This document shows positions 17,598 through 27,244 of a stretch of 64,000 bases of DNA, one piece after another. The notes beneath the pieces were generated by a model, which was not told the origin of the DNA, ran no database searches, and was given only the letters and a program-made list of their open reading frames with translations. Within the stretch, counting starts at the first letter, position 1, and the number at the start of each line of letters is the position of its first letter. A program made the translations under genes and the position numbers. The DNA comes from Planctomycetota bacterium (GTDB taxonomy: Bacteria; Planctomycetota; Planctomycetia; Pirellulales; Lacipirellulaceae): NCBI GenBank assembly GCA_029781135.1, contig JAKOXH010000026.1, positions 124,001 to 188,000 of the forward strand. The letters run 5' to 3'.

Positions 17598-18566
17598 ATG
17601 GATCGATTTGCGAACGCGCTCAAACTGTCTTTGCGGCTATCGGCAGGCATGTTGCTGATTGCTCTTGCGGCAATTGCGCTGGGCGCTGCGCCGGCGGATC
17701 GGCAACTCGCGCCGGGCGTGATGACCACGGTGGCGCCTAGCCTGGATGCCGATGACACGGTCAGCACCCACGACGTGATGGAGTTGCGGGCGAATCCAGC
17801 ATTGCAGTGGAAGCCGGAGTACCTGGCCGCGCCAGAAACACTCATTGGCATGGCGGATCAGACGAAGTTTCGCCGCGAGGTCTATTGCCTCGAGTTTTCG
17901 TTCAAGCCGTTGCGGATGGTCGAGGTCGATATCCCGTCGGCCACGGCTGGTTCGGAACGCAAGCTGGTGTGGTACCTGGTTTACCGCCTTCGCAATACCG
18001 GCAAAACGCTCAAGCCGGTGGAAGGGGCAGACGGCGTGTTTACCGTTACTCCGGCAAAAGGTGGGCCGGTGCGGTTCGTGCCGCAGTTCGTCATCGAAGC
18101 CCAAGACCGTGGCAAGGATGGCAAGCTGGTAGGCAAGTCGTATTTAGATCGCGTGATCCCGGCGGCTGTTGCCGCGATTGCTCAACGGGAAAAGTTGACC
18201 GGCAAACTGCTCAACAGCGTCGAGATTGCCGAGCAGCTGATTCCCGTCAGTGATGATCGCATTTCGCACGAGGTGTGGGGCGTGGCCACGTGGGTCGATA
18301 TCGATCCGCGGATCGACTTCTTTTCGATTCTCGTCGGCGGCCTGACGAATGCCTATCGCTGGACCGATAACCCAACCGCCTATCACCCGGGTGATGCGCC
18401 GGGGCGAGGCCGGCAGTTTACCCGCAAGATGCTACAGCTCAATTTCTGGCGTCCGGGCGACGAAGTACAGCCCAACGAGCGGGAATTCCGCCTGGGGGCC
18501 CCGATCGGTAAGGCGAACCTGTACGGCACGACCGACGGGGTTGCCTATCGCTGGGTTTACCGATAG
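17598..18566 (+). CDS. Conserved exported protein of unknown function
   Basis: 322 residues from the ATG at 17598 (MDRFANALKLSLRLSAGMLL); the upstream in-frame part is repeat-derived. A signal peptide ends around residue 31. The mature protein has the segments REVYCLEFSFKPLRMVEVDIP and KLVWYLVYRLRNTGKTLKPV, which look like a beta-sandwich, and HEVWGVATWVDIDPRIDFFSI with FRLGAPIGKANLYG near the end. No catalytic motif that I know. Probably periplasmic or outer-membrane facing. I recognise the general style from planctomycete genomes but have no function for it. Confidence 0.75.
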   Translation: MDRFANALKLSLRLSAGMLLIALAAIALGAAPADRQLAPGVMTTVAPSLDADDTVSTHDVMELRANPALQWKPEYLAAPETLIGMADQTKFRREVYCLEFSFKPLRMVEVDIPSATAGSERKLVWYLVYRLRNTGKTLKPVEGADGVFTVTPAKGGPVRFVPQFVIEAQDRGKDGKLVGKSYLDRVIPAAVAAIAQREKLTGKLLNSVEIAEQLIPVSDDRISHEVWGVATWVDIDPRIDFFSILVGGLTNAYRWTDNPTAYHPGDAPGRGRQFTRKMLQLNFWRPGDEVQPNEREFRLGAPIGKANLYGTTDGVAYRWVYR

Positions 18567-18613
18567 GATAGACGGGCTACGGCCGTTCCGTAGAACGGGC
18601 GCTCTTGCCCGTG

Positions 18614-18718
18614 TTATACCTCTCGCGGTCAGGATTGAAACATTTCGTTTAACCCGGAGTCAACGGCGACGGCGGTCTTAGCATGATACTTGCGTCGCCG
18701 CTGGCTCCGCGTTAAACG
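18614..18718 (-). repeat. Interspersed palindromic element A, copy 2 (inverted)
   Basis: The conserved tail (TTATACCTCTCGCGG) comes first and the palindrome second, so this copy is reversed relative to those at 17331 and 30649. The right arm has diverged (GGCTCCGCGTTAAACG). Confidence 0.85.
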
Positions 18719-18768
18719 ACTCAGTTGCACCGGCGTGAAGAGATTTTATTTCGCTCACAGAACTTTGT

Positions 18769-18793
18769 GGGCGGACAAGATTGTCCGTCCTAC
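18769..18793. repeat. GGACGGACA-type palindrome before rpmA
   Basis: GGCGGACAAGATTGTCCGTC with a GTCCTAC end: a variant of the 25-base palindrome found identically at 29209-29233 and 63465-63489. It lies 15 bases before the rpmA start, in the leader. Confidence 0.6.
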
Positions 18794-18808
18794 GGGTTGA
18801 GTACTTCC

Positions 18809-19060
18809 ATGGCACATAAAAAAGGTCAAGGCTCCAGCCGCAACGGTCGCGATTCGAATGGTCAACGTCGAGGCGTCAAGCGCTACGGCGGCCAGCAAGT
18901 TGTAGCGGGCAATATCATCGTGCGGCAATTGGGTACCAAGTTCCACGCCGGCAAGAACGTCGGCCAAGGCCGCGATTACACGCTCTTCGCGCTCGTTGAC
19001 GGCGAAGTCAAATTCGACCGCGAAGGCCGCCGCGTGAACGTGGTGCCGAGCGCGAATTGA
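18809..19060 (+). CDS. rpmA: 50S ribosomal protein L27
   Basis: 83 residues from the ATG at 18809: [20 protein letters not shown] is the usual L27 N-terminus, which reaches the peptidyl-transferase centre. The core [20 protein letters not shown] and [16 protein letters not shown] follow. The frame is open 28 codons further upstream, but this part covers the palindrome at 18769 and is not L27. L21 (rplU), the usual upstream partner, is not present here. A perfect terminator follows 27 bases after the stop. Confidence 0.96.
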   Translation: MAHKKGQGSSRNGRDSNGQRRGVKRYGGQQVVAGNIIVRQLGTKFHAGKNVGQGRDYTLFALVDGEVKFDREGRRVNVVPSAN

Positions 19061-19087
19061 GCGATGCTTCGCTGCCAACGTCTTCTT

Positions 19088-19113
19088 GGGGATGCCAGGT
19101 GGCATCCCTTTTT
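19088..19113 (+). terminator. Intrinsic terminator after rpmA
   Basis: GGGATGCC pairs perfectly with GGCATCCC around AGGT, followed by five T. It separates rpmA from obgE, which is thus probably read from its own promoter or by read-through. Confidence 0.9.
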
Positions 19114-19134
19114 CATTGAAGGAATGCAAAATGC

Positions 19135-19228
19135 AAAATGATCAATGCAAAATGTAAAATGCCGAATAGGTCCCCCCCGTCTTCAGCATTTTTCATTTTT
19201 CATTTTCACATTTTGCATTGATCATTTT
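19135..19228. repeat. AT-rich inverted repeat in the obgE leader
   Basis: AAAATGATCAATGCAAAATG (from 19135) and its complement, CATTTTGCATTGATCATTTT (to 19228), form arms of 27 and 28 bases with a single-base gap. The loop (19162-19200) is short. The right arm ends 7 bases before the obgE start, so the structure could hide the start region in the mRNA. Confidence 0.8.
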
Positions 19229-19235
19229 CCCGGTC

Positions 19236-20237
19236 ATGTTCGTCGATCGCGTCACCATTGAAGTCGAAGCAGGCCGGGGCGGCGATGGCTGCTTGAGCTT
19301 TCGGCGTGAGAAGTACGTGCCGCGCGGCGGGCCGGATGGCGGCGACGGCGGCGACGGCGGCAGCATCATTATGGTGGCGGAGGCGGGCGTCGATAGTTTG
19401 GCGGCCCTCGCCCATCGCAAGCGCTGGCGGGCGGAACGGGGTGAGCACGGACGCGGTTCGAATTGCCATGGCCGCGGTGCTGAAGATTTGGTGATTCGCG
19501 TGCCGCCGGGCACGGTCATCATGGATGCCGATCATGAAATCGTGCTCAAGGACTTGTCGACGATTGGTGACCGCGTGGTCGCCGCGCGCGGTGGCAAGGG
19601 CGGCAAGGGCAACACGCGGTTCAAGACAGCGACCAACCAGGCGCCGCGCGACTTCACTCGCGGCGAAGAGGGCGAAATCCGCCGGCTAACGTTGGAGCTA
19701 AAGGTCATCGCCGACGTTGGTTTGGTGGGCAAGCCGAATGCCGGCAAGAGTACGTTGTTGAGCCGGATTTCGCGAGCCCGGCCGGAGATTGCCGACTACC
19801 CGTTCACGACGAAGATTCCGCACCTCGGCATCGTGCATTTGGACATCGATCGCACGCTCGTGATCGCGGATATCCCGGGCCTCATCGAAGGGGCCCACGC
19901 CGGGGCTGGGCTGGGGCATGAATTCTTGCGGCACGTCGAACGCACACGGGTGCTGATCCACCTGGTCGAACCGCAGCCGGTGGATGGCACCGACCCAATC
20001 GAAAACTATCGGGCGATTCGCGCTGAGCTCGAACAATACGGCCACGGCCTGGCGGAACGGCCGGAGGTATTGGCGATCAGTAAAGCCGAGCTACCCGGAG
20101 CGGCCGAGTTACAGCCCCGTTTAGCCGCGGCCTCCGGCCGCGATGTAATCCTCTTCTCTTCAGTAACAGGCCAGGGCCTCGATCGCGTGCTGCAAGCCGC
20201 GTACGCGGCGCTGGTGGAGTCGCGCGCAGCGGTGTAG
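19236..20237 (+). CDS. obgE: GTPase Obg (ribosome-assembly GTPase)
   Basis: 333 residues from the ATG at 19236 ([20 protein letters not shown]). The glycine-rich Obg fold fills residues 1-158 ([38 protein letters not shown]). The G domain follows: G1 [14 protein letters not shown] (about 164-177), G2 DYPFTT, G3 [13 protein letters not shown]4 ISKAEL (usually NKxD), G5 FSSVTG. Obg binds the 50S subunit and links ribosome assembly to stress. The unusual point is G4: ISKAEL keeps only part of the NKxD consensus. rpmA-obgE neighbourhood is the common arrangement. Confidence 0.95.
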   Translation: MFVDRVTIEVEAGRGGDGCLSFRREKYVPRGGPDGGDGGDGGSIIMVAEAGVDSLAALAHRKRWRAERGEHGRGSNCHGRGAEDLVIRVPPGTVIMDADHEIVLKDLSTIGDRVVAARGGKGGKGNTRFKTATNQAPRDFTRGEEGEIRRLTLELKVIADVGLVGKPNAGKSTLLSRISRARPEIADYPFTTKIPHLGIVHLDIDRTLVIADIPGLIEGAHAGAGLGHEFLRHVERTRVLIHLVEPQPVDGTDPIENYRAIRAELEQYGHGLAERPEVLAISKAELPGAAELQPRLAAASGRDVILFSSVTGQGLDRVLQAAYAALVESRAAV

Positions 20238-20265
20238 CCGATTTGTTAAGGAAGATTTTGGCATT

Positions 20266-20299
20266 TTACGCCGTAGGCGTTTCACACCACAGCCCAGCG
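20266..20299. repeat. 34-base inverted repeat, left copy (flanks IS110 remnant)
   Basis: TTACGCCGTAGGCGTTTCAC onward. Its complement lies at 21611-21644 with 32 of 34 matches by eye. The core ACGCC...GGCGT also appears at about 21540-21556, so this may be an interspersed repeat and not the IS end. Confidence 0.75.
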
Positions 20300-20321
20300 G
20301 CTGTGTTGACTGTCGAGGGGG

Positions 20322-21195
<874 letters not shown>

Positions 21196-21610
21196 GGTGG
21201 AACCATCCCTTCCTTGCGAATGCGAGCTCGAGTCGGCGCGCGGCCGCCCTCGGCTCTGGCGGCTGTTCGGGCTAACGATTCCAGGCCGACCACGATCCCG
21301 CTGGGCTACGGCGTCATGGGCGCCAAGGGTCGCTCGATCTGTGACCGGCCGCCGGGCGCGATTTTTTTTGCGGGGCTGCGCAGCCCCGCAAAAACTTTCG
21401 CTCCCAGCTTGTTCCAAGATAACATTCATTGATGAATTTAACATACAAGCGTCGACGCGCAGCGGCGCACGCTGGGTATCGCCGGCCACACGAGTTCGTT
21501 TACGCTGAAAGCGTTAAACACGCACCGCGAGCGGTGAGTAACGCCTTCGGCGTAAACGGGTATATTCACAACCGGTCACCCAACGTGCGCTCCTCGATGA
21601 CTCGGAGCAA
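21196..21610. other. Non-coding region upstream of the IS110 transposase
   Basis: About 230 bases (21196-21430) lie before the transposase start, where IS110-group elements encode their guide (bridge) RNA. A perfect hairpin, GCGGGGCTGCGCAGCCCCGC, with a T-run on one side and an A-run on the other, lies near 21369-21388. No gene seen in 21196-21832. Whether the RNA was once present here is inference. Confidence 0.4.
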
Positions 21611-21644
21611 CGCTGGGCTGTGGAGTGAAACGCCTGCGGCGTAA
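21611..21644. repeat. 34-base inverted repeat, right copy
   Basis: Complement of 20266-20299 with two differences. Together the pair frames 1.3 kb with the dead transposase gene. Confidence 0.75.
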
Positions 21645-21832
21645 GAAGTGCGGAAGTTATTCTCGAGTCATTCCTTGGCAGCCCATTGAAAAAGGGGATA
21701 GGCACGCTCGCGAGATAGCAAATTCCCGACGTTTTCGTGGACGGACCGCGAGCCAATCCCCTTTTTCAACACGCCGTTAGCGTGCATCTTTTCACGAATA
21801 GGAGGGGCCGTACGGCCAAATACTCGTTTTGT

Positions 21833-22729
21833 TTACCGTCGGCGCACGGCGACGATGCTGGCGGCGGGGCGGGCGGTATTGGCACCGACGGGTTCAAATT
21901 CTTGCCGGGCGATGTCGATGGCATCGGCGGCCAGCATGCGGCGATGGGTTTCGGCATCCAAGCGGGCGAAGCTCGCGGCGATGCGAGACATAAGCCTGGC
22001 GGGCCGTTGTTGCGGGTCGTCGGCAATGAGCAGAATCCGCTCGCGCAACGAGAGCCGCACCGAGTGGCTGAGATAGGTGAAGTCGGAAATCGCGCCGAGC
22101 ATGGGTTGCTGAGCGGCGACGGGGTCGCAGCCGGCCGCGCGAACGCGGAGGGCGAGGCAATCGCCGGCCACCGCGACGCTGGCGTGGCCACCGTCGAGGT
22201 CGACAATCGCGACCGCCACGGCGATTTGCAAGTCGCTGTTCACGTTGGACCAAAGGCTGCGGGCGGCGAGCGACAACAGCGTACCGGCGTCGGCGGCGTG
22301 TTGGGCGTGGGACCGGATCGACGCCCAGGCGCCTTGGGCCATGAGGGCGGCATCGATGGGATCGATCGCGTCGTTCTGGGCGAGAGCCACCGTTTGGCCG
22401 GCGAGGACCAGGAGCGTGCGTTTTTCGAGGAGTGACCAATCGTGGAAGTTGCCGCTGAGTGCGCGGCGGTGGGAACTCCAACCGGCGACTTCGAGTTCTT
22501 CCAAGAGCGGCGCGAAGGCCGGCAGCTGCGCACTTTGGCGGCTGGCGGCCGCGGTGGAATTGATGGAGGGATCGACGGGCGTGGCGGCAGTGCCCACGAG
22601 CGCGGTGGCCCCGCGTTTCAAGGGAACGGCGCGGACACGTCGCGACGGCAGTCGCAAGGTGGGCGTCGTCGGGCGGGCATCCGGTGTTTCACCGGTGTCC
22701 AAGTCATCGATGATCGAGGGGCCGTTCAC
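21833..22729 (-). CDS. PP2C/SpoIIE-like protein with degenerate active site
   Basis: 298 residues from a GTG at 22729 (GGAG 12 bases upstream). A variable N-terminal part (to about residue 70) is followed by a region that aligns in outline with SpoIIE-type phosphatases: LEVAGWSSHRRALSGNFHDW, LLVLAGQTV, AGTLLSLAARSLWSNV, LQIAVAVAIVDLDGGHASVAVAGDCLALRV and RLSLRERILLIADDP. In active members the strand after the W ends in D-x-SG-x-G and binds metal; here it is LAGQTVALAQ, so the metal site is missing. It may be a pseudo-phosphatase with a sensing or partner-binding role. No anti-sigma or kinase partner is beside it. Confidence 0.65.
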   Translation of the reverse strand: MNGPSIIDDLDTGETPDARPTTPTLRLPSRRVRAVPLKRGATALVGTAATPVDPSINSTAAASRQSAQLPAFAPLLEELEVAGWSSHRRALSGNFHDWSLLEKRTLLVLAGQTVALAQNDAIDPIDAALMAQGAWASIRSHAQHAADAGTLLSLAARSLWSNVNSDLQIAVAVAIVDLDGGHASVAVAGDCLALRVRAAGCDPVAAQQPMLGAISDFTYLSHSVRLSLRERILLIADDPQQRPARLMSRIAASFARLDAETHRRMLAADAIDIARQEFEPVGANTARPAASIVAVRRR

Positions 22730-22993
22730 GTTTGACGTTTCTCCAACAAGGCATCGCGATCGCGTGGCTCAGGATGGGCCGCTGCGATCGATGCCGTCCG
22801 TGTACTCACCGCAGTCGGCATGGTTTGTCATCGGAAGTTCCGCTAGCGGTGCTTGAGACGGCTGGGCAAAATGTGCGGGCTGCGGCGGCGCGACAGGACC
22901 GTGGGGCGTGCCGCGGCGTTATCGTCGTTACAGCCGGCCCGGCGACGGGCGGCCTTTCACTTATTGAAGCTGGGAAAACTTGTGGGAGGGGTT

Positions 22994-23079
22994 GTGGGAG
23001 GGGTCTCCGACCCCGATGGGACGTCTCGCTTCGAGCCGTCCTCGAAGTTCGCGAAATCGGCGTCAGAGACGCCTCCCAC
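22994..23079 (+). repeat. Palindromic element P, copy 2
   Basis: Starts GTGGGAGGGGTCTCCGACC and ends CAGAGACGCCTCCCAC; longer than the other copies by an inserted central part. Its right end is repeated three more times beyond the element (23087-23137). Confidence 0.8.
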
Positions 23080-23086
23080 ATCGATA

Positions 23087-23137
23087 GCCTCCCACACAGA
23101 TTGGCCTCCCACACAGATTGGCCTCCCACACTCATTG
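23087..23137 (+). repeat. 17-base tandem repeat (three units)
   Basis: GCCTCCCACACAGATTG at 23087-23103 and 23104-23120, then GCCTCCCACACTCATTG at 23121-23137. The start of the unit equals the right end of element P, so the terminus seems to have been amplified. Confidence 0.85.
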
Positions 23138-23255
23138 GCTCATTTGAAAAAGTGAAAGGCTCTGATTTACGCCCGTTTGCCCTTGGCGCGGGGCGGCGGG
23201 AAGTTGCATCATGGGTCGGATCACACTGGGCCGATCAGTTTTTCACATGGAGCCC

Positions 23256-23381
23256 GAAGTGTGGCATGCTCTCGCGCAGCGTGAGCAGCAAATCGCTCGA
23301 GAAACATGGCCACGTCGGAGTACCTCCGAGGCCATGCCACCCTGCGACAACTTCCCTAACCTAATAAACTGATTGGCCCTG
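23256..23381 (+). repeat. Interspersed element Q, copy 1
   Basis: About 126 bases, nearly identical to 34790-34910. It contains CATGGCC...GGCCATG with an inner CGGAGTACCTCCG palindrome and ends AATAAACTGATTGGCCCTG. It lies 38 bases before the helicase start. Confidence 0.9.
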
Positions 23382-23419
23382 TCGAATTACATTCGCGTCT
23401 TGACCGGAAGGAGTTCGTC

Positions 23420-26101
23420 ATGACCACCAAGGCCAGCCATCGACTGTCGTTGCGCGACCGGTTATCGCGGCTCAACTTTACCCAAGCCTGTAAGCTCTTG
23501 GGCGCCGAAGGCCGGCAGTTGATTCAGCAGGGCGGCAAGTGGTCGATCGACATTGCCGAGCAGGTGTATTTGGAGGGGGATCTGTTTCGCGTGTCGTTCG
23601 GCGAGGCGGTGGTCACGATCACGCTGATGGCCGACGCCAAGGACCGGCTGCACTGGAACTGCACCGCCTGCGACTGGCCGTGCGAGCACGCCGGGGCGGC
23701 CTTCTCGCTGCTGCTGGAAGAGAAGATGGCGCTCGGTTTGGCCGCGCCCCCGCCCGAGCGGATACCGGTCGAAAGCCTGAGCGAGGAGGAGTTGGTGCGG
23801 CGGGCGCTGACCGAGCGCGAGGAGCGGTCGCGCAAGGAGCGGTTCAAACTGCAGTCGCACGATCCGCAGCGGCCGTGGACCGATTACACGGTGACGAGCG
23901 CCGCCTCGGGCAAGTCGTACCGCGTGGCGCTGCGGGGCCGCGAGCGGGGGATTTCCTACTGTTCGTGCCCCGATTTTCGCACGAACACGCTGGGCACGTG
24001 CAAGCACATCACGTGCGTGTTGCGGCGGGTCGAGGCGAAATTCGAGAAGGCGGCGCTGCGGCGGCCGTATCGCCGCAAGCACTTGAGTGTCCATCTCACG
24101 TCGGGCGACCGGCTGGCGCTGCGATTCGGGATTCCCGATAAGCTTCACGACGAGGCGGCCAAGGTGGTGAACCCGCTGGCCGGCCGCGATATCGTCGACG
24201 TCCACGACCTGGTGAAGCGGCTGACGAAGCTCGAACAGCTTGGCGAGCAGGTGACGGTCTACCCCGATGCCGAGGAGCTCATCCAGCGCCGGCTCTTTCG
24301 AAGTCGGATCGAGTCGCTGGTGAAGGAGATTCGCCGCGACCCGGCCCGGCATCCGCTGCGGAAGCAACTGCTCAAGACCGAACTGCTGCCCTACCAGCTC
24401 GATGGCATCGCCTTCGCCGTGGGGGCGGGGCGGGCCGTGCTGGCCGACGACATGGGCTTGGGCAAGACGATTCAAGGGGTCGGCGTGGCCGAGTTGCTCG
24501 CGCAGCAGGCCAACATCGGCAAGGTGCTGGTGATCTGCCCCACGTCGCTCAAATCGCAATGGCGCGGCGAGATCGAGCGGTTCTCGCACCGCTCCTGCCA
24601 GTTGGTGCTGGGGGCGACGGCCGAGCGGCCGGCACAGTACGAAAACGACGCCTTCTTCACCGTCTGCAACTACGAGCAGGTGCTGCGCGATTTGCAGGCC
24701 ATCGAACGCGTCCCGTGGGACCTCATCATTCTCGACGAAGGCCAGCGGATCAAGAATTGGGAAGCCAAGACGACCAACGTCGTCAAGCGGCTCAAGTCGC
24801 CGTTCGCGCTGGTGCTTTCCGGCACGCCGCTCGAGAACCGACTCGACGAGCTGTACAGCGTCGTGCAGTTCGTCGATGACCGGCGGCTGGGCCCCGCGTT
24901 TCGGTTCTTCAATCGGCATCGCGTGGCCGACGAGAAAGGCAAAGTCCTCGGTTACAAGAACCTGGAGCAACTGCGCCAGCACCTCGCGCCGATCCTCTTG
25001 CGGCGGACCCGCGACCAGGTGCTCACGCAATTGCCGGATCGAACCACGGAAGTGGTCCGCATCGAACCGACCGAGGAGCAGTTGGAAATCCACGCGGCAC
25101 AAATGAAGATCGTCGCGTCGATCGTGCGGAAGCCGTTCATCAGCGAGATGGACCTGCTGCGGCTGCGGCAGGCGCTGTTGATGTGCCGGATGTCGGCCAA
25201 CAGCACGTACCTGTGCAACAAGCAAGAGCCGGCGTATTCGAGCAAGCTCGAGCGGCTCGAGGAAATCCTGGACCAGAGCTTCTCGACGAACGGCAGCAAG
25301 GCCGTGCTGTTTTCGGAATGGACGACGATGCTGGCGCTCGTCGAGGAGATTCTGCGGCGGCTCAAGCTGCCGTATGTGCGGCTCGATGGCTCGGTGCCCC
25401 AGCAGAAGCGGCAGCAGCTCGTCCAGGAATTCCAGGACGATGCCCACTGCCGGCTCTTCATCACGACCAACGCCGGCTCGACGGGGCTCAACCTGCAGGC
25501 AGCCAACACGGTCATCAACTGCGACCTGCCGTGGAACCCGGCCGTGCTCGAACAGCGGATCGCCCGGGCCCACCGCATGGGCCAAAAAAAGCCGGTCCAT
25601 GCGTTTCTGCTCGTCACCGAGCAGACGCTGGAGGAGACGCTGCTAACGACCCTGACGGCGAAGAAGGATTTGGCCCTGGCGGCGCTGGATGTCGACTCGG
25701 ATGTGAATGAGGTGTCGCTCGTGAGCGGCGCGGAGGAACTGCGCGGTCGGTTGGAGATTCTGCTCGGCGCCAAGCCGCAAGCCCCGCTCGACGTGAGCGG
25801 AACGCCGCAGGTGATTGCCACGAGCGATCCGCAGGCGCAGCAGGCACATCGCGAGCGAGTGGCCGCGGCCGGCGGCGAATTGCTCGGCGCGGTATTCCAT
25901 TTCCTAGGCGAACTGGTCGCACAGCAACCCGCCGCCACCCCGCCCGCGCAAGACACCGTGGCCAGTTTGAAGCGGCGGTTGGCCGAATGCGTCGAGGAAG
26001 ATGGCCAAGGCCGCCAGCGGTTCTCGATCACGCTGCCCAACCAGCAAACGCTCGACAACCTGGCGACGACACTCGCGCGGCTACTCGTGGCGACGCCGTA
26101 G
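23420..26101 (+). CDS. SNF2-family helicase with N-terminal SWIM zinc fingers
   Basis: 893 residues; GGAAGGAG lies 7 bases before the ATG. The N-terminus has two zinc-finger patterns: CTACDWPCEH around residue 79, and a SWIM finger YCSCPDFRTNTLGTCKH around 179-195. The SNF2 ATPase follows: motif I ADDMGLGKTIQ (about 340-350), motif II LDEGQRIKNW (about 437), motif III LSGTPLENRLDELYSV, and in the C-terminal lobe LFSEWTTMLALVEEIL, RLDGSVPQQKR, TTNAGSTGLNLQAAN and QRIARAHRMGQ. Such enzymes move on DNA or remodel protein-DNA complexes without strand separation. SWIM-SNF2 proteins are common in bacteria with large genomes; the exact role is unknown. No defence-type partner gene is next to it. Confidence 0.93.
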   Translation: MTTKASHRLSLRDRLSRLNFTQACKLLGAEGRQLIQQGGKWSIDIAEQVYLEGDLFRVSFGEAVVTITLMADAKDRLHWNCTACDWPCEHAGAAFSLLLEEKMALGLAAPPPERIPVESLSEEELVRRALTEREERSRKERFKLQSHDPQRPWTDYTVTSAASGKSYRVALRGRERGISYCSCPDFRTNTLGTCKHITCVLRRVEAKFEKAALRRPYRRKHLSVHLTSGDRLALRFGIPDKLHDEAAKVVNPLAGRDIVDVHDLVKRLTKLEQLGEQVTVYPDAEELIQRRLFRSRIESLVKEIRRDPARHPLRKQLLKTELLPYQLDGIAFAVGAGRAVLADDMGLGKTIQGVGVAELLAQQANIGKVLVICPTSLKSQWRGEIERFSHRSCQLVLGATAERPAQYENDAFFTVCNYEQVLRDLQAIERVPWDLIILDEGQRIKNWEAKTTNVVKRLKSPFALVLSGTPLENRLDELYSVVQFVDDRRLGPAFRFFNRHRVADEKGKVLGYKNLEQLRQHLAPILLRRTRDQVLTQLPDRTTEVVRIEPTEEQLEIHAAQMKIVASIVRKPFISEMDLLRLRQALLMCRMSANSTYLCNKQEPAYSSKLERLEEILDQSFSTNGSKAVLFSEWTTMLALVEEILRRLKLPYVRLDGSVPQQKRQQLVQEFQDDAHCRLFITTNAGSTGLNLQAANTVINCDLPWNPAVLEQRIARAHRMGQKKPVHAFLLVTEQTLEETLLTTLTAKKDLALAALDVDSDVNEVSLVSGAEELRGRLEILLGAKPQAPLDVSGTPQVIATSDPQAQQAHRERVAAAGGELLGAVFHFLGELVAQQPAATPPAQDTVASLKRRLAECVEEDGQGRQRFSITLPNQQTLDNLATTLARLLVATP

Positions 26102-26195
26102 CGAAATCACCGGAAATGAATGCGCCAACGCGCATTCGCGTCGGTCGCCAGACCGAATTTCTACCTCCCCGCGCCCAATCAGCTACAATACCAGT

Positions 26196-26519
26196 ATGCA
26201 AGCCATCCAGCATATCGAGTCGGTCCCCGGCAAATGCGGCGGCAAGCCCTGCATCGCCGGTACGCGCATTCGCGTGTGGGATATCCACGTGTGGCACAAT
26301 CTGCGCGGCCAGTCCCCCGAGCAGATCGTGGCCGACTTCCCGCAACTCACGCTAGCCGACGTCTACGCGGCCCTGGCGTACTACTTGGATCATCGCGAGG
26401 AAATTCAGCGTCAGGCTAAGGAAGACGAAGAGTTCGTCGCCGAAATGAAGCGCAAACAGGGGGTAACTAAATTTGATTTACTGAAACAAAGGCTGGGACT
26501 GGATGATCAAGTTCAGTGA
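26196..26519 (+). CDS. DUF433 protein (antitoxin-like)
   Basis: 107 residues from the ATG at 26196 (MQAIQHIESVPGKCGGKPCI). The DUF433 pattern is complete: GKCGGKPCIAGTRIRVWDIH, then GQSPEQIVADFPQLTLADVYAALAYYLDHREEI. These proteins have a winged-helix-like fold and usually pair with a DUF5615 PIN-like toxin encoded directly downstream. Here that partner is missing: the gene ends against the converging small gene at 26513 with a 7-base overlap. It may be an orphan antitoxin or interact with the PIN protein at 26700. Confidence 0.88.
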   Translation: MQAIQHIESVPGKCGGKPCIAGTRIRVWDIHVWHNLRGQSPEQIVADFPQLTLADVYAALAYYLDHREEIQRQAKEDEEFVAEMKRKQGVTKFDLLKQRLGLDDQVQ

Positions 26520-26710
26520 TGCGGCTCGTTCATGGGTTTTGCAGTCATCCTGGCGGGGATTCGCCTCGCCGGGAGTGTCACCGACTTGCGGCCGCTTTCC
26601 CGCTGTTTTCGTTGCAGGTCGGCGATCATTTCGCGCAGATCAAAATTAAACTTCGCGGCGTAGTCCTCGCGAGCTTTGCGCACTTCTTCCACAATGGGGT
26701 CACGGCACAT
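26513..26710 (-). CDS. Small charged protein downstream of the PIN toxin (possible antitoxin)
   Basis: 65 residues, starting MCRDPIVEEVRKAREDYAAK. The pattern DPIVEEVRKxREDYAAKFNFDLREMIADLQRKQRESGR is one I know from small genes next to PIN-domain genes. The ATG overlaps the end of the PIN gene by 11 bases (26700-26710), which points to translational coupling. The order toxin first, small gene second is the reverse of the common vapBC order. Antitoxin function is inference. Confidence 0.65.
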   Translation of the reverse strand: MCRDPIVEEVRKAREDYAAKFNFDLREMIADLQRKQRESGRKSVTLPARRIPARMTAKPMNEPHH

Positions 26711-27194
26711 CTTCTATTTCTCCCAAGAGTTCCTCCGGCGTACAAATTACCGGCGCCAGATAGCCCGCTGAACTGCAAATGTCTTCAATCCTCTGTCGGT
26801 GGCGCGCGTTGGCAATGTGACGACAATTCCAGGTCATCAAGTAGTCCATCCCATGAACCACGGCGAGGCCAATATGGAGGGCATCCGCTGACGCACGTTT
26901 CGGCAGACTGATCTCTTGAGCCAAGAGTTCAGCAAGTTGAGTGACCGAATCGTCGATCGTTATCAGATCAAGGTCGCCAATTACCGCCAGCCGCCGCCGA
27001 GCTGCGTCGGCATCGCCGGCTTGAGCTTCCTGGACCACGAGTTCTGACGCGAATAGTTCGAATTCCTCGCGCCTCGATTGCCACCACCTTTGAGTGATTT
27101 GCTGATGTGCGGCCATCACGATCTCGTTGCTTGGCCACGCCGTCAGGTAACTGACCACCGTCGTTTCAACGTATACTTTTGGCTTATCGGCCAC
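26700..27194 (-). CDS. PIN-domain protein (VapC-like)
   Basis: 164 residues from the GTG at 27194 (VADKPKVYVETTVVSYLTA), with AAGG 6 bases upstream; a TTG at 27212 is also possible and would add 6 residues. PIN nucleases cut RNA with three or four acidic residues: here Glu in YVETTVVSYLT near the start, Glu in ELVVQEAQAGD, and Asp in SADALHIGLAVVHGMDYLMTWNCRHIANA. The set matches the PIN clade with a YxETT start. It is likely the toxin of a module with the overlapping gene at 26513. Confidence 0.82.
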   Translation of the reverse strand: MADKPKVYVETTVVSYLTAWPSNEIVMAAHQQITQRWWQSRREEFELFASELVVQEAQAGDADAARRRLAVIGDLDLITIDDSVTQLAELLAQEISLPKRASADALHIGLAVVHGMDYLMTWNCRHIANARHRQRIEDICSSAGYLAPVICTPEELLGEIEDVP

Positions 27195-27244
27195 AGTACC
27201 TTGGCTCCCCAACGAACAGTAGTTTCATCAATGGGCTGGGGCTA

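Larger units (their letters stand above)
22730..23419. other. 690-base gene-free stretch of repeats before the helicase
   Basis: No gene I can support. It holds palindromic element P copy 2 (22994-23079), a 17-base tandem repeat (23087-23137) and element Q copy 1 (23256-23381). The ribosome binding site GGAAGGAG of the helicase lies at its end. Confidence 0.6.

Noticed and set aside
21737..22435. Open frame on the plus strand opposite the PP2C-like gene
   Set aside because: Gly/Arg-rich shadow; the minus-strand protein has a domain outline and a start with upstream GGAG.
23087..23137. Three 17-base tandem units as a possible CRISPR
   Set aside because: Direct tandem without spacers and no cas genes.
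23462..25600. A 712-residue open frame on the minus strand opposite the helicase gene
   Set aside because: Arg/His/Leu-rich composition of a shadow frame in GC-rich DNA; the plus strand carries an unmistakable SNF2 helicase.
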